Shown piece by piece: positions 1-8,447 of a stretch of 35,380 nt of DNA. How positions within the stretch are numbered: position 1 is the stretch's first letter; every line of letters begins with the position of its first letter. The position numbers were made by a program, and so were the translations under genes. Under the pieces are notes generated by a model that saw nothing but the letters and a program-made list of their open reading frames with translations, had not been told where the DNA came from and searched no databases. Source of the DNA: an uncultured Verrucomicrobiota bacterium (GTDB lineage Bacteria > Verrucomicrobiota > Verrucomicrobiia > Opitutales > Opitutaceae); the NCBI GenBank assembly GCA_903906135.1, contig CAIVJE010000111.1:1-35380 (forward strand). Direction: 5' to 3'.

Positions 1-2
1 CC

Positions 3-107
3 TGCCGCCCCGATCGTCTCATCGCCGAGCAACTCGCCGCCCTCACTCATTTCCATCAGGCCCCCGCGCCTAGCTTCCCGTCGAGCCAGTCTTCCTCCCC
101 GCACTAA
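3..107 (+). CDS. C-terminal tail of an unidentified protein (5' end outside window)
   Basis: Reading frame 3 is open from the left edge to a TAA at 105-107 and gives 34 residues. The first part (RPDRLIAEQLAAL) looks like an amphipathic helix and the end is a Ser/Pro-rich tail. The two other forward frames give low-complexity Pro/Arg/Ser strings. I cannot name a family from so little. It would converge with the dipeptidase gene that ends at 137, leaving about 30 bases between them with no clear terminator hairpin. Confidence is low because the call rests only on residue composition. Confidence 0.35.
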   Translation, partial: CRPDRLIAEQLAALTHFHQAPAPSFPSSQSSSPH

Positions 108-136
108 TTAGGAGAATCAGCGCAATCACGTTCAGT

Positions 137-1231
137 TTACGCGGGCAAATTGTGCTGTAGAAACCGCAGGAAATTGCCGTGCATGATCCCCGCAATCTCA
201 CTGGGCTGATAACCCCGTTGCGCCAGCAGGAGCGGCACTTTTTGCAAATCGGCAATGGTATCGAGATCCTCCGGTGATTGCTCATGACCAAAGCCGCCGT
301 CCAAATCGGTGCCGATGCCAGCGTGCTGCGCATTGCCCGCGAGTTGGCACACGTGATCGATCTGCTCCACCATGTGCGCCAGTTTTACGCCCACCTCACT
401 GGGGCGAGTTTTATTTTTCACCCACCCCGGCACGAGCATCCACGCATCCAGCGCCGTCCCCAACACCCCACCCCGCTCGATCACAGTCTTAATCTGCGCA
501 TCATCGAATTGTCGTACCCCCGGCACCAAGGCTCGGCAATTTTGATGACTAGCCCAAAGCGGGCCGTGAAAAAGTTTAGTCGCTTCCCAAAAGGCTTCAT
601 CGCTCAAATGCGTGCAGTCGAGGATCAGGCCTAAACGATTCATTTCTTTAATCAGCTCGCGACCAGCCGGGCTCAGCGGCCCCGTCGCTTCCGTCCCCGG
701 AGCATAAGTGCCGGGGCCGTAATGCGCCGGACCAATGGCGCGCAACCCTTGCGCAAAGGAACGTTCCAAGTGTTGCAACGTCACCATCGAATCAGCGCCT
801 TCTAAACTCAGGACATAACCAATCGGCCGCGGCGCAGCGGTGGCCGACTCCGCGGGTGAATCGACCGAGGGTTGCCACAATTTAATCATCTTCGCCAAGC
901 CGGCCTGGTTGGTGATGGGAAACATTTCGCCGCGCTCTTCCATCGCCCGATACCACGCCAACTGGCCCTGCGTTTGCGCCCACGCCTGCGCCGGGGAATG
1001 CCAACCGGACAACGGATGGGTCGGTTTGACGTAACGCGCAATCTGCGTCGCCACACAAATCCCGACCTGACCGCGGCGCATCTCGGGCAGGCAAACCGTC
1101 CCGTGACCACGGTCCGCCTTATCCTGCTGATCTTTTTCCCGCGCGCGAATTTCAGCGATGGGGCGCGTCAGATCGCGATTCCACTCCAACGCGTTCATAC
1201 TCAGATCAAGGTGGGCGTCAAAAATAAGCAT
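137..1231 (-). CDS. Membrane dipeptidase family (peptidase M19) metallohydrolase
   Basis: A 364-residue protein, typical length for the renal-dipeptidase family M19, amidohydrolase-like TIM barrels that hydrolyse dipeptides, often with a D residue, using two zinc ions. Metal-site motifs are present in family order: FDAHLDL (H7, D9), SLEGAD (E144, the bridging glutamate), DCTHLSD (H208), ASHQNCR (H229) and GIGTDLDG near residue 308. No signal peptide is visible, so it is probably cytoplasmic. It is the last gene of a minus-strand run after a PLP enzyme (51-base gap) and a RidA protein, suggesting amino-acid or D-amino-acid salvage. The substrate cannot be told from sequence. No Shine-Dalgarno precedes the ATG. 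Confidence 0.88.
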   Translation of the reverse strand: MLIFDAHLDLSMNALEWNRDLTRPIAEIRAREKDQQDKADRGHGTVCLPEMRRGQVGICVATQIARYVKPTHPLSGWHSPAQAWAQTQGQLAWYRAMEERGEMFPITNQAGLAKMIKLWQPSVDSPAESATAAPRPIGYVLSLEGADSMVTLQHLERSFAQGLRAIGPAHYGPGTYAPGTEATGPLSPAGRELIKEMNRLGLILDCTHLSDEAFWEATKLFHGPLWASHQNCRALVPGVRQFDDAQIKTVIERGGVLGTALDAWMLVPGWVKNKTRPSEVGVKLAHMVEQIDHVCQLAGNAQHAGIGTDLDGGFGHEQSPEDLDTIADLQKVPLLLAQRGYQPSEIAGIMHGNFLRFLQHNLPA

Positions 1232-1282
1232 GGGATAAATAGGGGCTTTAAATAAAAATGGATGCGCCGCCGCCGAGGGCGT

Positions 1283-2404
1283 TCAAATGGTGATTTGCCG
1301 AGCGCGACCGGTAATCGGCCAGCACTCCCCCGCCACGCCCGCGGTCACGGTCACAGCCTGGGCGTAGAGCGCGACGGTCGGACAAATATGCCAAGGAATT
1401 CCATACAAACAATCGCCCACGGCAAAATCCGCCGCGTGCGCAGTGGCGACCACCAGATGCTCTTCGCTGTGCAACACGGCCGTGGCGTCGGGGAGATTGA
1501 GAAAAATGACTCGGGGATGAGGATTCTCCGCCGCAATCGCTTTATGACCTAAGTCCAACGTCAAATGATTAGCCTGCGGCTTGCTGACGACGCGCGTCAG
1601 GACTAAGGCCGCCTGGAGAAAATCTAAATCTGGACAGAGTTGCGCGTAGCCCGCATCCCAAAAAATACAGGTACCCGGACTACATTCCACTTCGCCGCGT
1701 TGCGCATGAATCGGGAAAGTCGGGGTGCCACTGGCGATGATCCGCGGCACGGCGAAACCATGCGCAATGAGCGTTTGCCGCAATTCGTTTACGGGGGCGT
1801 AAGCCTCCGCCACCCGTTGCGTGCGCACCGCCAAATCGCGGTCATGAATATGACCGTCGTAGGCGTGCAAGCCCGCGAACCGCAAAGCGGGCAAGCTGGC
1901 GATGAGTTGGGCCAACGCCAAAGCCTCCGGCCCGGGTTTAATGCCGGTGCGCCCCATGCCACAGTTGAGGTCAATTAAAACAGCCAGCACCTGCTGCGCC
2001 GCGTTAGCCGCCTCGGCCAGCGCGCGCGTTGCCGCGGCATCATCCACGACGGCGGCAAATTGGGTCGCAGGAAATTTTTGAATTAACTGCAGCCAACGCC
2101 CCAGGTTGGGCCCGACGAGCGGATACGACAGCAACACTTCGGCCGCGCCGGCGCCGGCGGTAACTTCAGCTTCAGCAATGGTTGCGCATTTAAATTTAGT
2201 GATCCCGGCCGCGCGCTGCAGCGCAATAATCGGAGCGAGCTTATGCGTTTTCATATGCGGCCGCAAGCGCTCAACCCCACCCGCCAACACGATCATCCGG
2301 CGGATATTTTCGCGGACGCGATCAGGATAAACCAACAACGCCGGCGAGGCCACGGTCTCGTGATTAGTAAGCTCATACCAGTTTTTCACGAGAGGGCGGG
2401 GCAT
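1283..2404 (-). CDS. D-serine dehydratase / D-threonine aldolase-like PLP enzyme (alanine racemase fold type III)
   Basis: A 373-residue fold-type III PLP enzyme. The PLP-lysine motif RPHMKTHK lies at residues 48-55 after a conserved SPALLVYPDRV strand. The C-terminal part has GIPWHICPT, whose H-x-C pair matches the metal site of the DSD1/D-threonine aldolase group. Known members eliminate water from D-serine or cleave D-3-hydroxy amino acids. The frame stays open upstream to 2518, but that extension (MARAARSARA...) overlaps the RidA gene and is Arg/Ala-rich, so I chose the ATG at 2402-2404. The gap to RidA is about 31 bases. RidA removes the reactive enamine/imine that PLP dehydratases release, so the pairing fits an eliminating enzyme better than an aldolase. 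This functional choice is inference. Confidence 0.82.
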   Translation of the reverse strand: MPRPLVKNWYELTNHETVASPALLVYPDRVRENIRRMIVLAGGVERLRPHMKTHKLAPIIALQRAAGITKFKCATIAEAEVTAGAGAAEVLLSYPLVGPNLGRWLQLIQKFPATQFAAVVDDAAATRALAEAANAAQQVLAVLIDLNCGMGRTGIKPGPEALALAQLIASLPALRFAGLHAYDGHIHDRDLAVRTQRVAEAYAPVNELRQTLIAHGFAVPRIIASGTPTFPIHAQRGEVECSPGTCIFWDAGYAQLCPDLDFLQAALVLTRVVSKPQANHLTLDLGHKAIAAENPHPRVIFLNLPDATAVLHSEEHLVVATAHAADFAVGDCLYGIPWHICPTVALYAQAVTVTAGVAGECWPITGRARQITI

Positions 2405-2435
2405 CGTATTAAAAAAAGCAACGGCCGCGGCGGTT

Positions 2436-2897
2436 TTACCCCAATTCAAACATCGCCTCGATTTCGACGGCAATATTACCCGGCAGCGAGCCCGCGCCGA
2501 CCGCGCTGCGCGCGCCAATCCCTTGCTCGGGCCCGAACACTTCGACCATCAACTCACTGAAGCCGTTAATCACTTGCGGGTGTTGGGTGAAATCAGCGGC
2601 GGCATTAACGAGGCCCAGTGTCTTCACGAGACGCTTAATCCGGTCCAACGAGCCCAGCTCCTGCCGCAAAGTAGCGAGCATGGTCAGACCCACTTGGCGG
2701 GCGGCAAATTTTCCCTGCGCGAGCGTCAAATCGGCTCCGACGCGGCCGGTCAGCATCGTGCCATCAAGCTGCAACGGGCCGTGACCAGAAACATAAGCCA
2801 ATGAACCCACGCTGACCACCGGGCGATAAATCCCCCCCAAAGGCGGTGGTGGGGGCAGCGCTAAATTTAAGGCAGCAAATCGTTTTTCGTGGCTCAT
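2436..2897 (-). CDS. RidA / YjgF family enamine-imine deaminase
   Basis: A 153-residue RidA-superfamily protein. It has the typical N-terminal GxIYRPVVSVGSLAYVSG strand and the C-terminal GARSAVGAGSLPGN-VEIEAMFEL block that carries the conserved arginine (in GARSAVG) and the glutamate near the end. RidA proteins form trimers and hydrolyse 2-aminoacrylate and related imines made by PLP enzymes. This one is longer than the usual ~128 residues, mainly at the N-terminus with a proline run (residues 15-19), which places it in the YjgF-like side group rather than canonical RidA. It is the first gene of the run with the fold-III PLP enzyme and the M19 dipeptidase, and probably detoxifies the intermediate made by its neighbour. 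Confidence 0.87.
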   Translation of the reverse strand: MSHEKRFAALNLALPPPPPLGGIYRPVVSVGSLAYVSGHGPLQLDGTMLTGRVGADLTLAQGKFAARQVGLTMLATLRQELGSLDRIKRLVKTLGLVNAAADFTQHPQVINGFSELMVEVFGPEQGIGARSAVGAGSLPGNIAVEIEAMFELG

Positions 2898-2969
2898 AAA
2901 TAAAATAACTGAACCGCTAACCTAAGTATCCGCGGCGCCGAGGCAAGCCTACGGCACCGCGCGGACTGA

Positions 2970-4394
2970 CTACTCAGATTTTTTGGCGCGAGATTTCTTG
3001 GCGACCGTCTGCTTAGCATTAAGCCAAACTTGTCCCTTGGCATTGACGTTCAGCCAATAAATTTCTCCGCCGTGCTCCGCAAAGGTGGGTTTGGCTTTGG
3101 GTGAACTTGGCCGCTCGAGACCCGCCGTGACTAAGATCGCCTGTAATTGTGCTTCGGATTTTTCTAATTTTTTTGCCAAGTCTTTGACGAGCGCGGTGAC
3201 CCCTTCGCCGCGCTTCTTGGGCTCCATCATGAGCCGCATTGCGGTCAGAGTATTTTCTGGCGGCAAGACTTTCCCCGCCGACCGCCCTTTAGTGGGCACA
3301 AAGGCATCGCGCGAATCCGCGGAACCGCGCGCCGACCCGGCCGCCCGAGGAGCCGCGGCCACCGGTGCTGGCGCCAGTGCGTCCGCCTCAAGCGTTTTTT
3401 CTTCGGCATTAATCCAAATCTCTCCGCGCTGATTGCGGTTGAGATAATATTCAAAATTACCTTCCCGCGCCAACACGGGCTCATCTCCCCCCGATAAACG
3501 CAGCCCGAATTCGCTCAACTTTTCTAGCAGCTGCGCGTCATCGAGTTTTAACGCTTTGGTCAGATAGGGAAAGCTACCGGACCAGCCGTGACCGCGCCGA
3601 TTGCGTCGCATCATGGTACGAATGCGACCCAGGAAAGAATCTGATCCGGCAAAGACCGCCTCAATGGCCCGCGCCGGTTGTTCCGCCCGGGGCTCCGGGC
3701 GCGGCGCGGCCACGGGGGCGACGGGGCGGGCGGGTTGCTGTTCAGCGGGGACGGGGGTCGTCTGCGCGATCTTAAATTTCTTATCCCGCGTGTTTACCCA
3801 GATGCGGCCGTTTTGATCGCGCTCCAACCAATAGAGCGACCCGTCATAATCAACCACGTCGCCTTTTGCTTCACCCGCGGCCGGGAGCGGTAAACCGCAT
3901 TCTTCAAAGGCGGTGAGCACTTCCCGCGCATCCTGTTCAAATTTCTTGGCGAGAAAATCTAACTCTACCGTGCGATCCCCGTGCGCATTTTTTCGCAAAA
4001 ATGGCTGCAAGGCTTCGAAAAGTGTCGGCAAATCTTCTTCACTGCCCTCGAGGTCATCGAAATTGCCGAGCCCCAAATCAATCGGGAGCGGGGCATTGAC
4101 CGGACGCGTGGGCGGCAAGTCGTCGGCAAAAGAGCGTTCATCCTTCCCGTCATCTTCCTCTGCGGGAATGGGTGGTGGCGTATAAGCGGGTTTCGCCGCG
4201 GCGGGCGGAAACCAATCCCGCGCGACGGGGCGACGGGCCAGGCCATTAAACACGAGTGGATTATCCGGCTTCGCGGTAAAATTGATGATCTCCCATTCAT
4301 CCTTACCCAGTTGCCCGAGGTGTTGTTCGAGCAATTGCATGTTGGCAAAACCCAGTGGTCCACTGGAGATCAATTTATATTCCCAAGATGACAT
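2970..4394 (-). CDS. DUF4177-like N-terminus plus three tandem ~80-residue modules; function unknown
   Basis: A 474-residue soluble protein that I cannot assign. The N-terminus (SSWEYKLISSGPLG ... DEWEIINF) resembles DUF4177, a short beta-alpha-beta domain. After an acidic Pro-rich linker come three copies of one module, about residues 125-205, 253-335 and 381-463. Each has a helical part (LAKKFEQDAREVLTAFEECGL; LTKALKLDDAQLLEKLSEFGL; LAKKLEKSEAQLQAILVTAGL) and then a hairpin (YWLERDQNGRIWVN; YYLNRNQRGEIWIN; YWLNVNAKGQVWLN). Pro/Ala linkers separate them and the tail is basic (KKSRAKKSE). The helical parts could be winged-helix-like. The ATG at 4394 is chosen because the DUF4177 strand begins right after it; an ATG at 4409 (MRWVHMSS) is possible. 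No operon partner is clear. Confidence 0.75.
   Translation of the reverse strand: MSSWEYKLISSGPLGFANMQLLEQHLGQLGKDEWEIINFTAKPDNPLVFNGLARRPVARDWFPPAAAKPAYTPPPIPAEEDDGKDERSFADDLPPTRPVNAPLPIDLGLGNFDDLEGSEEDLPTLFEALQPFLRKNAHGDRTVELDFLAKKFEQDAREVLTAFEECGLPLPAAGEAKGDVVDYDGSLYWLERDQNGRIWVNTRDKKFKIAQTTPVPAEQQPARPVAPVAAPRPEPRAEQPARAIEAVFAGSDSFLGRIRTMMRRNRRGHGWSGSFPYLTKALKLDDAQLLEKLSEFGLRLSGGDEPVLAREGNFEYYLNRNQRGEIWINAEEKTLEADALAPAPVAAAPRAAGSARGSADSRDAFVPTKGRSAGKVLPPENTLTAMRLMMEPKKRGEGVTALVKDLAKKLEKSEAQLQAILVTAGLERPSSPKAKPTFAEHGGEIYWLNVNAKGQVWLNAKQTVAKKSRAKKSE
3006..4022 (-). repeat. Three protein-level tandem modules within the DUF4177-like gene
   Basis: Three homologous coding segments lie at about 3780-4022, 3390-3638 and 3006-3254. 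Their hairpin motifs share Y-[WY]-L-x3-N-x-[RK]-G-x-[IV]-W-[VIL]-N in register. The first aromatic of each motif is 128 and then 130 residues from the last, so module plus linker has been duplicated as a unit. The DNA copies have diverged, pointing to an old duplication. Confidence 0.75.
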
Positions 4395-4529
4395 GTGAAC
4401 CCAACGCATCCTGCATCACCCCGCCTGACGCCAGCTTATATTTTTCGCCGCCGCCCAGAAAATTTCTAGCCATAAATAGTCGCCCCGATCCTGCTTCCCA
4501 ATTTCGCCAATTCTGTCCAAACACTGCGC

Positions 4530-5228
4530 ATGCGCCGCCTAGACCAACTGCTCGCCAATCTCGGCTACTGCTCGCGCCGTGAAGCCCGCGGCTGGATTCA
4601 AGCGGGCCGCGTTACCGTGCGCGGCGTCACCGAAAAAGATTTCGGCGCCAAAGCGAATCCCGCCGAGGTCCAAGTAGACGGCGCCCCGCTGGATCATCCG
4701 GATGGTTTATTGCTCCTGCTCCATAAACCTGTAGGCTTAGTCTGTTCGCACGATGAGCGCGAAGGCCCTAATGTTTACAGCCTGCTCCCCCCGCGTTGGC
4801 GCGAACGCAACCCCGCGGTCACCAGTATTGGCCGGCTGGATAAAGATACGAGCGGGCTGCTGCTGCTCACCGATCAGAGTGAACTCGTGCATCAACTAAC
4901 CTCGCCCAAGCAGAAGGTGCCCAAGGTTTATCGCGCCACTCTCGCCACCGATTTACCAGCTGGCCTCGCCGCTGTTTTCGCCAGCGGCACGCTGCTGCTA
5001 AAAGATGAACTCAAGCCGTGTGCTCCCGCCGATTTAAAAGTAATCACGGCGCGCGAAGCTGAACTCACTTTGACGGAAGGCCGCTATCACCAAGTTCGCC
5101 GCATGTTTGCCAGTCAGGGATGTGAAGTGCTAACCTTGCATCGCGCTCAATTTGGCCCGCTGAGCCTAGCCGATCTGCCCGCCGGACAATGGCGCCCACT
5201 GCCCCCGGGGACATTTGCCAACCGGTAG
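4530..5228 (+). CDS. rsuA: RsuA/RluB-type rRNA pseudouridine synthase
   Basis: A 232-residue protein with an S4 RNA-binding domain (residues 1-50: MRRLDQLLANLGYCSRREA ... GRVTV) followed by the RsuA/RluB catalytic domain. The catalytic aspartate is D104 in SIGRLDKDTSGLLLLT, and the family block EGRYHQVRRMFA is near residue 186. The KPVGLVCSHDE strand and the short length favour RsuA (16S rRNA U516) over RluB/E/F, but the position modified is an inference. It runs convergently to the TonB-like gene with about 40 bases between stops. Alternative: another small-subunit or large-subunit member of the same family. Confidence 0.88.
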   Translation: MRRLDQLLANLGYCSRREARGWIQAGRVTVRGVTEKDFGAKANPAEVQVDGAPLDHPDGLLLLLHKPVGLVCSHDEREGPNVYSLLPPRWRERNPAVTSIGRLDKDTSGLLLLTDQSELVHQLTSPKQKVPKVYRATLATDLPAGLAAVFASGTLLLKDELKPCAPADLKVITAREAELTLTEGRYHQVRRMFASQGCEVLTLHRAQFGPLSLADLPAGQWRPLPPGTFANR

Positions 5229-5267
5229 GCTTCGCGGCTTGCTCCCCGTATTCTTCGAGCCGGGAGG

Positions 5268-5990
5268 CTATTTTTCGTCATTGATGCTAAAATCAAGCGG
5301 CTGAATCACGCGGGTATTGACCTTCCGGCCTAATTTCATCCCCGGCTTAAATTTCCATTTTACGACGCCATCCAAAGCTGAGCGCTCGAAGCCCCGGTGG
5401 GTGCTGGAAACAATGTAAGGAAAAATAACATCCCCACCTGCGGTCACAATAAAACCCACCCGCACGTGAGCATAAGATACCTCGGCTTTTAACTCATAGG
5501 GAAACACGGGAGGCGGCTGGATAATGGGCTCAGGCGCGCGATCTAAATCAGAAATATTAAAAAGATCCTTGATGCCACTGGTGTCCGGTCGCCCCCGCTG
5601 AATATTGAGTGGGATTGCGGTCAAACTATTCGGCGCGCTGTCGATTTTAGCGGGAATCGTATAATCGATCAGCTGCGTAAAACTAGCGTCCAACGGTACC
5701 TGCACCGGGATATCTTGGAGCATAGGCACCTGCACACTGGGTTCAGCGATGGGTTCATCATCCGACAATACCTTGGGCTTTTCCTCATCCTCTTTCAGCT
5801 CTGGCATCACCAATATCTCAATCGCGGTTTCGACTACCATCGGGGCTTTCTTAACGACCGTACGCTCATTCCACCCTAAAAGTAAAATGGCATGGAAGCT
5901 CGCTGAAATCAGTAAGGCCAACCAAGGAATCCGTGATGGCGGCGGGATGCCAGAATAGTGAAAGGTGCTAGCCGGGAGCGCCGCGCGCAT
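5268..5990 (-). CDS. TonB-like energy transducer, C-terminal domain protein
   Basis: The protein has a short cytoplasmic N-terminus, one membrane segment (IPWLALLISASFHAILLLGW), a Pro/Glu-rich periplasmic spacer (EDEEKPKVLSDDEPIAEPS...) and a C-terminal TonB domain (FPYELKAEVSYAHVRVGFIV ... GFERSALDGVVKWKFKPGMKLG). TonB proteins pass energy from an ExbB/ExbD motor to outer-membrane receptors. No exbB/exbD is in the window, so it is an orphan here; one TonB-dependent receptor gene lies 28 kb away. The frame is open back to an ATG at 6089, but that extension has no recognisable feature, so I prefer the ATG at 5990, which leaves about 21 residues before the membrane helix. Start choice is uncertain. 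Confidence 0.75.
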   Translation of the reverse strand: MRAALPASTFHYSGIPPPSRIPWLALLISASFHAILLLGWNERTVVKKAPMVVETAIEILVMPELKEDEEKPKVLSDDEPIAEPSVQVPMLQDIPVQVPLDASFTQLIDYTIPAKIDSAPNSLTAIPLNIQRGRPDTSGIKDLFNISDLDRAPEPIIQPPPVFPYELKAEVSYAHVRVGFIVTAGGDVIFPYIVSSTHRGFERSALDGVVKWKFKPGMKLGRKVNTRVIQPLDFSINDEK

Positions 5991-6206
5991 CACCGACTGA
6001 GCCCCAGGCGCAAAGCGAACCTGCGTGGCACGTGCTTGACTGGGGGTTATAGCCAACACCGGTATAGGGTGATGGGAATGGAGAATCATGCCTTAGAATA
6101 TGCCCTTCCCGCCCGCCGCTCTCGTCATTCTTTGGCTTTAGCCGTGCATGGTTTGCTGCGGTAAAACACTCTTTTTCAAGTCTTCCCCCTGCCCGCCACA
6201 CGTGTC

Positions 6207-6539
6207 ATGATTAGGCCTATGTCTCCTGCTTCCCTTACTAGCGCTCAACGCACCCAACTCCGCGGCCTCGGCCAAACCATGCCTGACTCCCTTCAAGTCG
6301 GCCGCGAAGGTGCCACCGTCACCCTTATCGCCCAACTCGAACGCGTGCTCACTCAACGTGAATTGGTAAAAATCCGCATCACCGGCGGCCAAGATCGCCA
6401 TGCGCGCGCCGCCTTACACACCGCCCTCGCCCTAGCCACCCAAAGCGAATGCGTCGGAGCCGTCGGCCACACCGCCCTATTTTGGCGCGCGGGCCCAGAA
6501 GGTTCTAAATTTCTGACCGCCCCTCATGACGCTGGCTGA
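6207..6539 (+). CDS. YhbY/CRS1-domain RNA-binding protein
   Basis: A 110-residue protein with one CRS1-YhbY (CRM) domain: LTSAQRTQLRGLGQTM, then VGREGATVTLIAQLERVL, then ELVKIRITG and the closing VGAVGHTALFWRA strand. YhbY-type proteins associate with pre-50S particles and assist ribosome assembly. An ATG four codons downstream (6219) is an alternative start. The 3' end overlaps the start of rsgA by 14 bases, which implies translational coupling and matches the ribosome-assembly role of both. Confidence 0.86.
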   Translation: MIRPMSPASLTSAQRTQLRGLGQTMPDSLQVGREGATVTLIAQLERVLTQRELVKIRITGGQDRHARAALHTALALATQSECVGAVGHTALFWRAGPEGSKFLTAPHDAG

Positions 6540-7608
6540 ACTCGGCTGGACGGATTTTTTTGCGCAAGCCTTCGCGCCCTATGCAGCCGAAGGCTGCCAG
6601 CCCGGGCGCGTCACGCTCGAGCTCAAAGGCTATTTTGAAGTAACCGGCGAGTTCGGCGCCAAGCTTGGGGCGTGCTCGGGAAAGTTTATCAATACCGCCG
6701 TGGCGCAGTCTGCCTTCCCAGCCATCGGCGACTGGGTCGCGGTCACGCCGCAAATTGGCGAAGCTGCCCGCGTCCATATCCACGCCATCCTCCCCCGTCG
6801 GACAAAGTTTTCCCGCCAAGCCGCCGGCCAAGATGTCGTCGAACAAATCGTCGCCGCTAACATCGATACCGTGTTTCTCGTTAGTGCCCTCGACGGCAAC
6901 TATCACCTGCACCGCCTCGAACGCTACCTGGCCGCCGCCTGGGCCAGCGGCGCCCAACCGGTTATTTTACTTAATAAGGCCGACCTCGCTGAGGACAACT
7001 CGGCCACCCTATGTGCCGAGATTGCGACGGTCGCGCCGCAGGTGCCGGTGTTTATCGTCAGCGCACAAACTCGCCGCGGCCTGAAAGCCCTCGCGCCCTA
7101 CCTCACGCCGGGCGCCACCATTGCACTGCTCGGCTCATCGGGCGTCGGCAAATCTACCCTGATAAACCGCATTGTTGGCGAAAATTTACAGGACACCCAA
7201 GAGGTGCGGGAGGTCGACGGCAAGGGTCGCCATACCACCACGCAGCGCGAACTGCTCGTCGCGCCCAACGGCGTCATCGTAATCGATACCCCGGGCATGC
7301 GCGAAATCCAACCGTGGGCGGCGGAGGCCGGCATTGAGACCGCGTTTGCTGATGTCATCGCGCTGACCGGCCAGTGCCGTTTTGGCGATTGCAGCCACAC
7401 GGTCGAGCCCGGCTGCGCCCTGCAAGCCGCCCTGACCGATGGCACGCTTGCGCTTGCTCGCTGGCAAAGTTACCAGCGACTCGGCCGCGCGACCGCGCAT
7501 GAAGTTCGCCGCACGGATCGGTCCGCCCAGCAACAACACAAATCACATCATAAAAAAATGACGAAGAGCCTTCGCCAACGCGTGCAGGAGAAATCCGGAG
7601 AAGAATGA
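6526..7608 (+). CDS. rsgA: Ribosome small subunit-dependent GTPase RsgA
   Basis: A 360-residue circularly permuted GTPase that checks late 30S assembly. Order of parts: an OB-like N-terminal domain (to about residue 110), then the permuted G domain with G4 NKAD (150-153) before G1 GSSGVGKS (203-210) and G3 DTPG (254-257), then the zinc site C284, C289, H291, C297 (QCRFGDCSHTVEPGC) and a basic C-terminal tail. The permutation (G4 before G1) is diagnostic of the RsgA/YjeQ family. Its start lies inside yhbY, with no Shine-Dalgarno, so translation is probably coupled. Confidence 0.95.
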   Translation: MTLAELGWTDFFAQAFAPYAAEGCQPGRVTLELKGYFEVTGEFGAKLGACSGKFINTAVAQSAFPAIGDWVAVTPQIGEAARVHIHAILPRRTKFSRQAAGQDVVEQIVAANIDTVFLVSALDGNYHLHRLERYLAAAWASGAQPVILLNKADLAEDNSATLCAEIATVAPQVPVFIVSAQTRRGLKALAPYLTPGATIALLGSSGVGKSTLINRIVGENLQDTQEVREVDGKGRHTTTQRELLVAPNGVIVIDTPGMREIQPWAAEAGIETAFADVIALTGQCRFGDCSHTVEPGCALQAALTDGTLALARWQSYQRLGRATAHEVRRTDRSAQQQHKSHHKKMTKSLRQRVQEKSGEE

Positions 7609-7688
7609 GTGTTATTTCACCCGAGGGCCGCCTCGCGGAGTGAGCGCGCCATTGACGCCCCGCTGCTTTTACTAAGAGTTATTCACTT

Positions 7689-8408
7689 ATGTTCATCATC
7701 TTGGGCTCAGACGGAAAAGAATACGGGCCGGTCACCGTGGGGAATGTGATCGAGTGGATTCGTGATGGCCGCGCCAACTTGGCCACGAAGGCTAAGCGCG
7801 ACCGCGAGGATGCATGGAAAACTTTGGGTGACTTCACCGAGTTCAGCGGCCGAGCCCCCGAGCCAGCGACGCCACCAACCGAGGAGACTGACGAACCCGA
7901 GAGCGCGATCCCGGTACTCGTCGCCGACCCTGAGGCGGCCAGCCGCTGGCTGCGCCTGCCGGCGGCTTTAATCGATGGATTGCTCAAGACGTTGTGCTAC
8001 CTGCCAATCAGCATTCCTTTAGTTCGAACGATCTTCACGGAAGCCCTCAGTGGCGAGCAACGCTCGTTCAGTGAAATCACCGAGCTCACCAGTAATATCG
8101 TCAACGAACACCTCGCCCAAGCTCTGCCTTTTCTTGGCAGCCTACTCCTCATCCAATTTTTTCTGCTCGCGACCCGCGGTCAGACGATTGGCAAATGGCT
8201 GCTCCGCCTGCGCATTGTTCGCCATGATGACAGCTCAGCTCCGGGCTGGTATCGCGCTTTTCTGTTACGCGCCAATTTACCTTTCATGATCGAGCAAATT
8301 CCCGTGCTCGGGTTTGTTTTTTGGATCGTCGACTCGAGCTTCATTTTCCGCGCTGACCGCCGTTGCCTGCATGATCATATCGCCGGCACCAAGGTCATCA
8401 TCGCCTAG
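7689..8408 (+). CDS. GYF-domain plus RDD-family membrane protein
   Basis: A 239-residue protein. Residues 1-54 form a bacterial GYF_2-type domain (FIILGSDGKEYGPVTVGNVIEWIRDGRANLATKA ... WKTLGDF). After an acidic Pro/Thr linker comes an RDD-type membrane domain with RLPAALIDGLLKTLCYLPI and two more membrane segments (LPFLGSLLLIQFFLLATRGQTIGKWLLRLRIV; IPVLGFVFWIVDSSFIF), ending in RADRRCLHDHIAGTKV, which is a typical RDD close. Family members are of mostly unknown role, with ion transport suggested for some. It is a single gene between rsgA and a convergent dehydrogenase. Confidence 0.82.
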   Translation: MFIILGSDGKEYGPVTVGNVIEWIRDGRANLATKAKRDREDAWKTLGDFTEFSGRAPEPATPPTEETDEPESAIPVLVADPEAASRWLRLPAALIDGLLKTLCYLPISIPLVRTIFTEALSGEQRSFSEITELTSNIVNEHLAQALPFLGSLLLIQFFLLATRGQTIGKWLLRLRIVRHDDSSAPGWYRAFLLRANLPFMIEQIPVLGFVFWIVDSSFIFRADRRCLHDHIAGTKVIIA

Positions 8409-8447
8409 GCGACGGCAGAGATTCTCTGCGCGCCCGTGAGGCCGACC

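Noticed and set aside
2405-2518. N-terminal extension of the fold-III PLP enzyme
   Set aside because: The extra 38 residues overlap the RidA gene and are Arg/Ala-rich without resemblance to the family; the ATG at 2404 gives a normal N-terminus.
5229-5275. Possible terminator hairpin between rsuA and the TonB-like gene, ending in TTTTT
   Set aside because: The arms TAGGCTTCGCGGCT and AGCCGGGAGGCTA pair only in part, so I could not support a stable stem.
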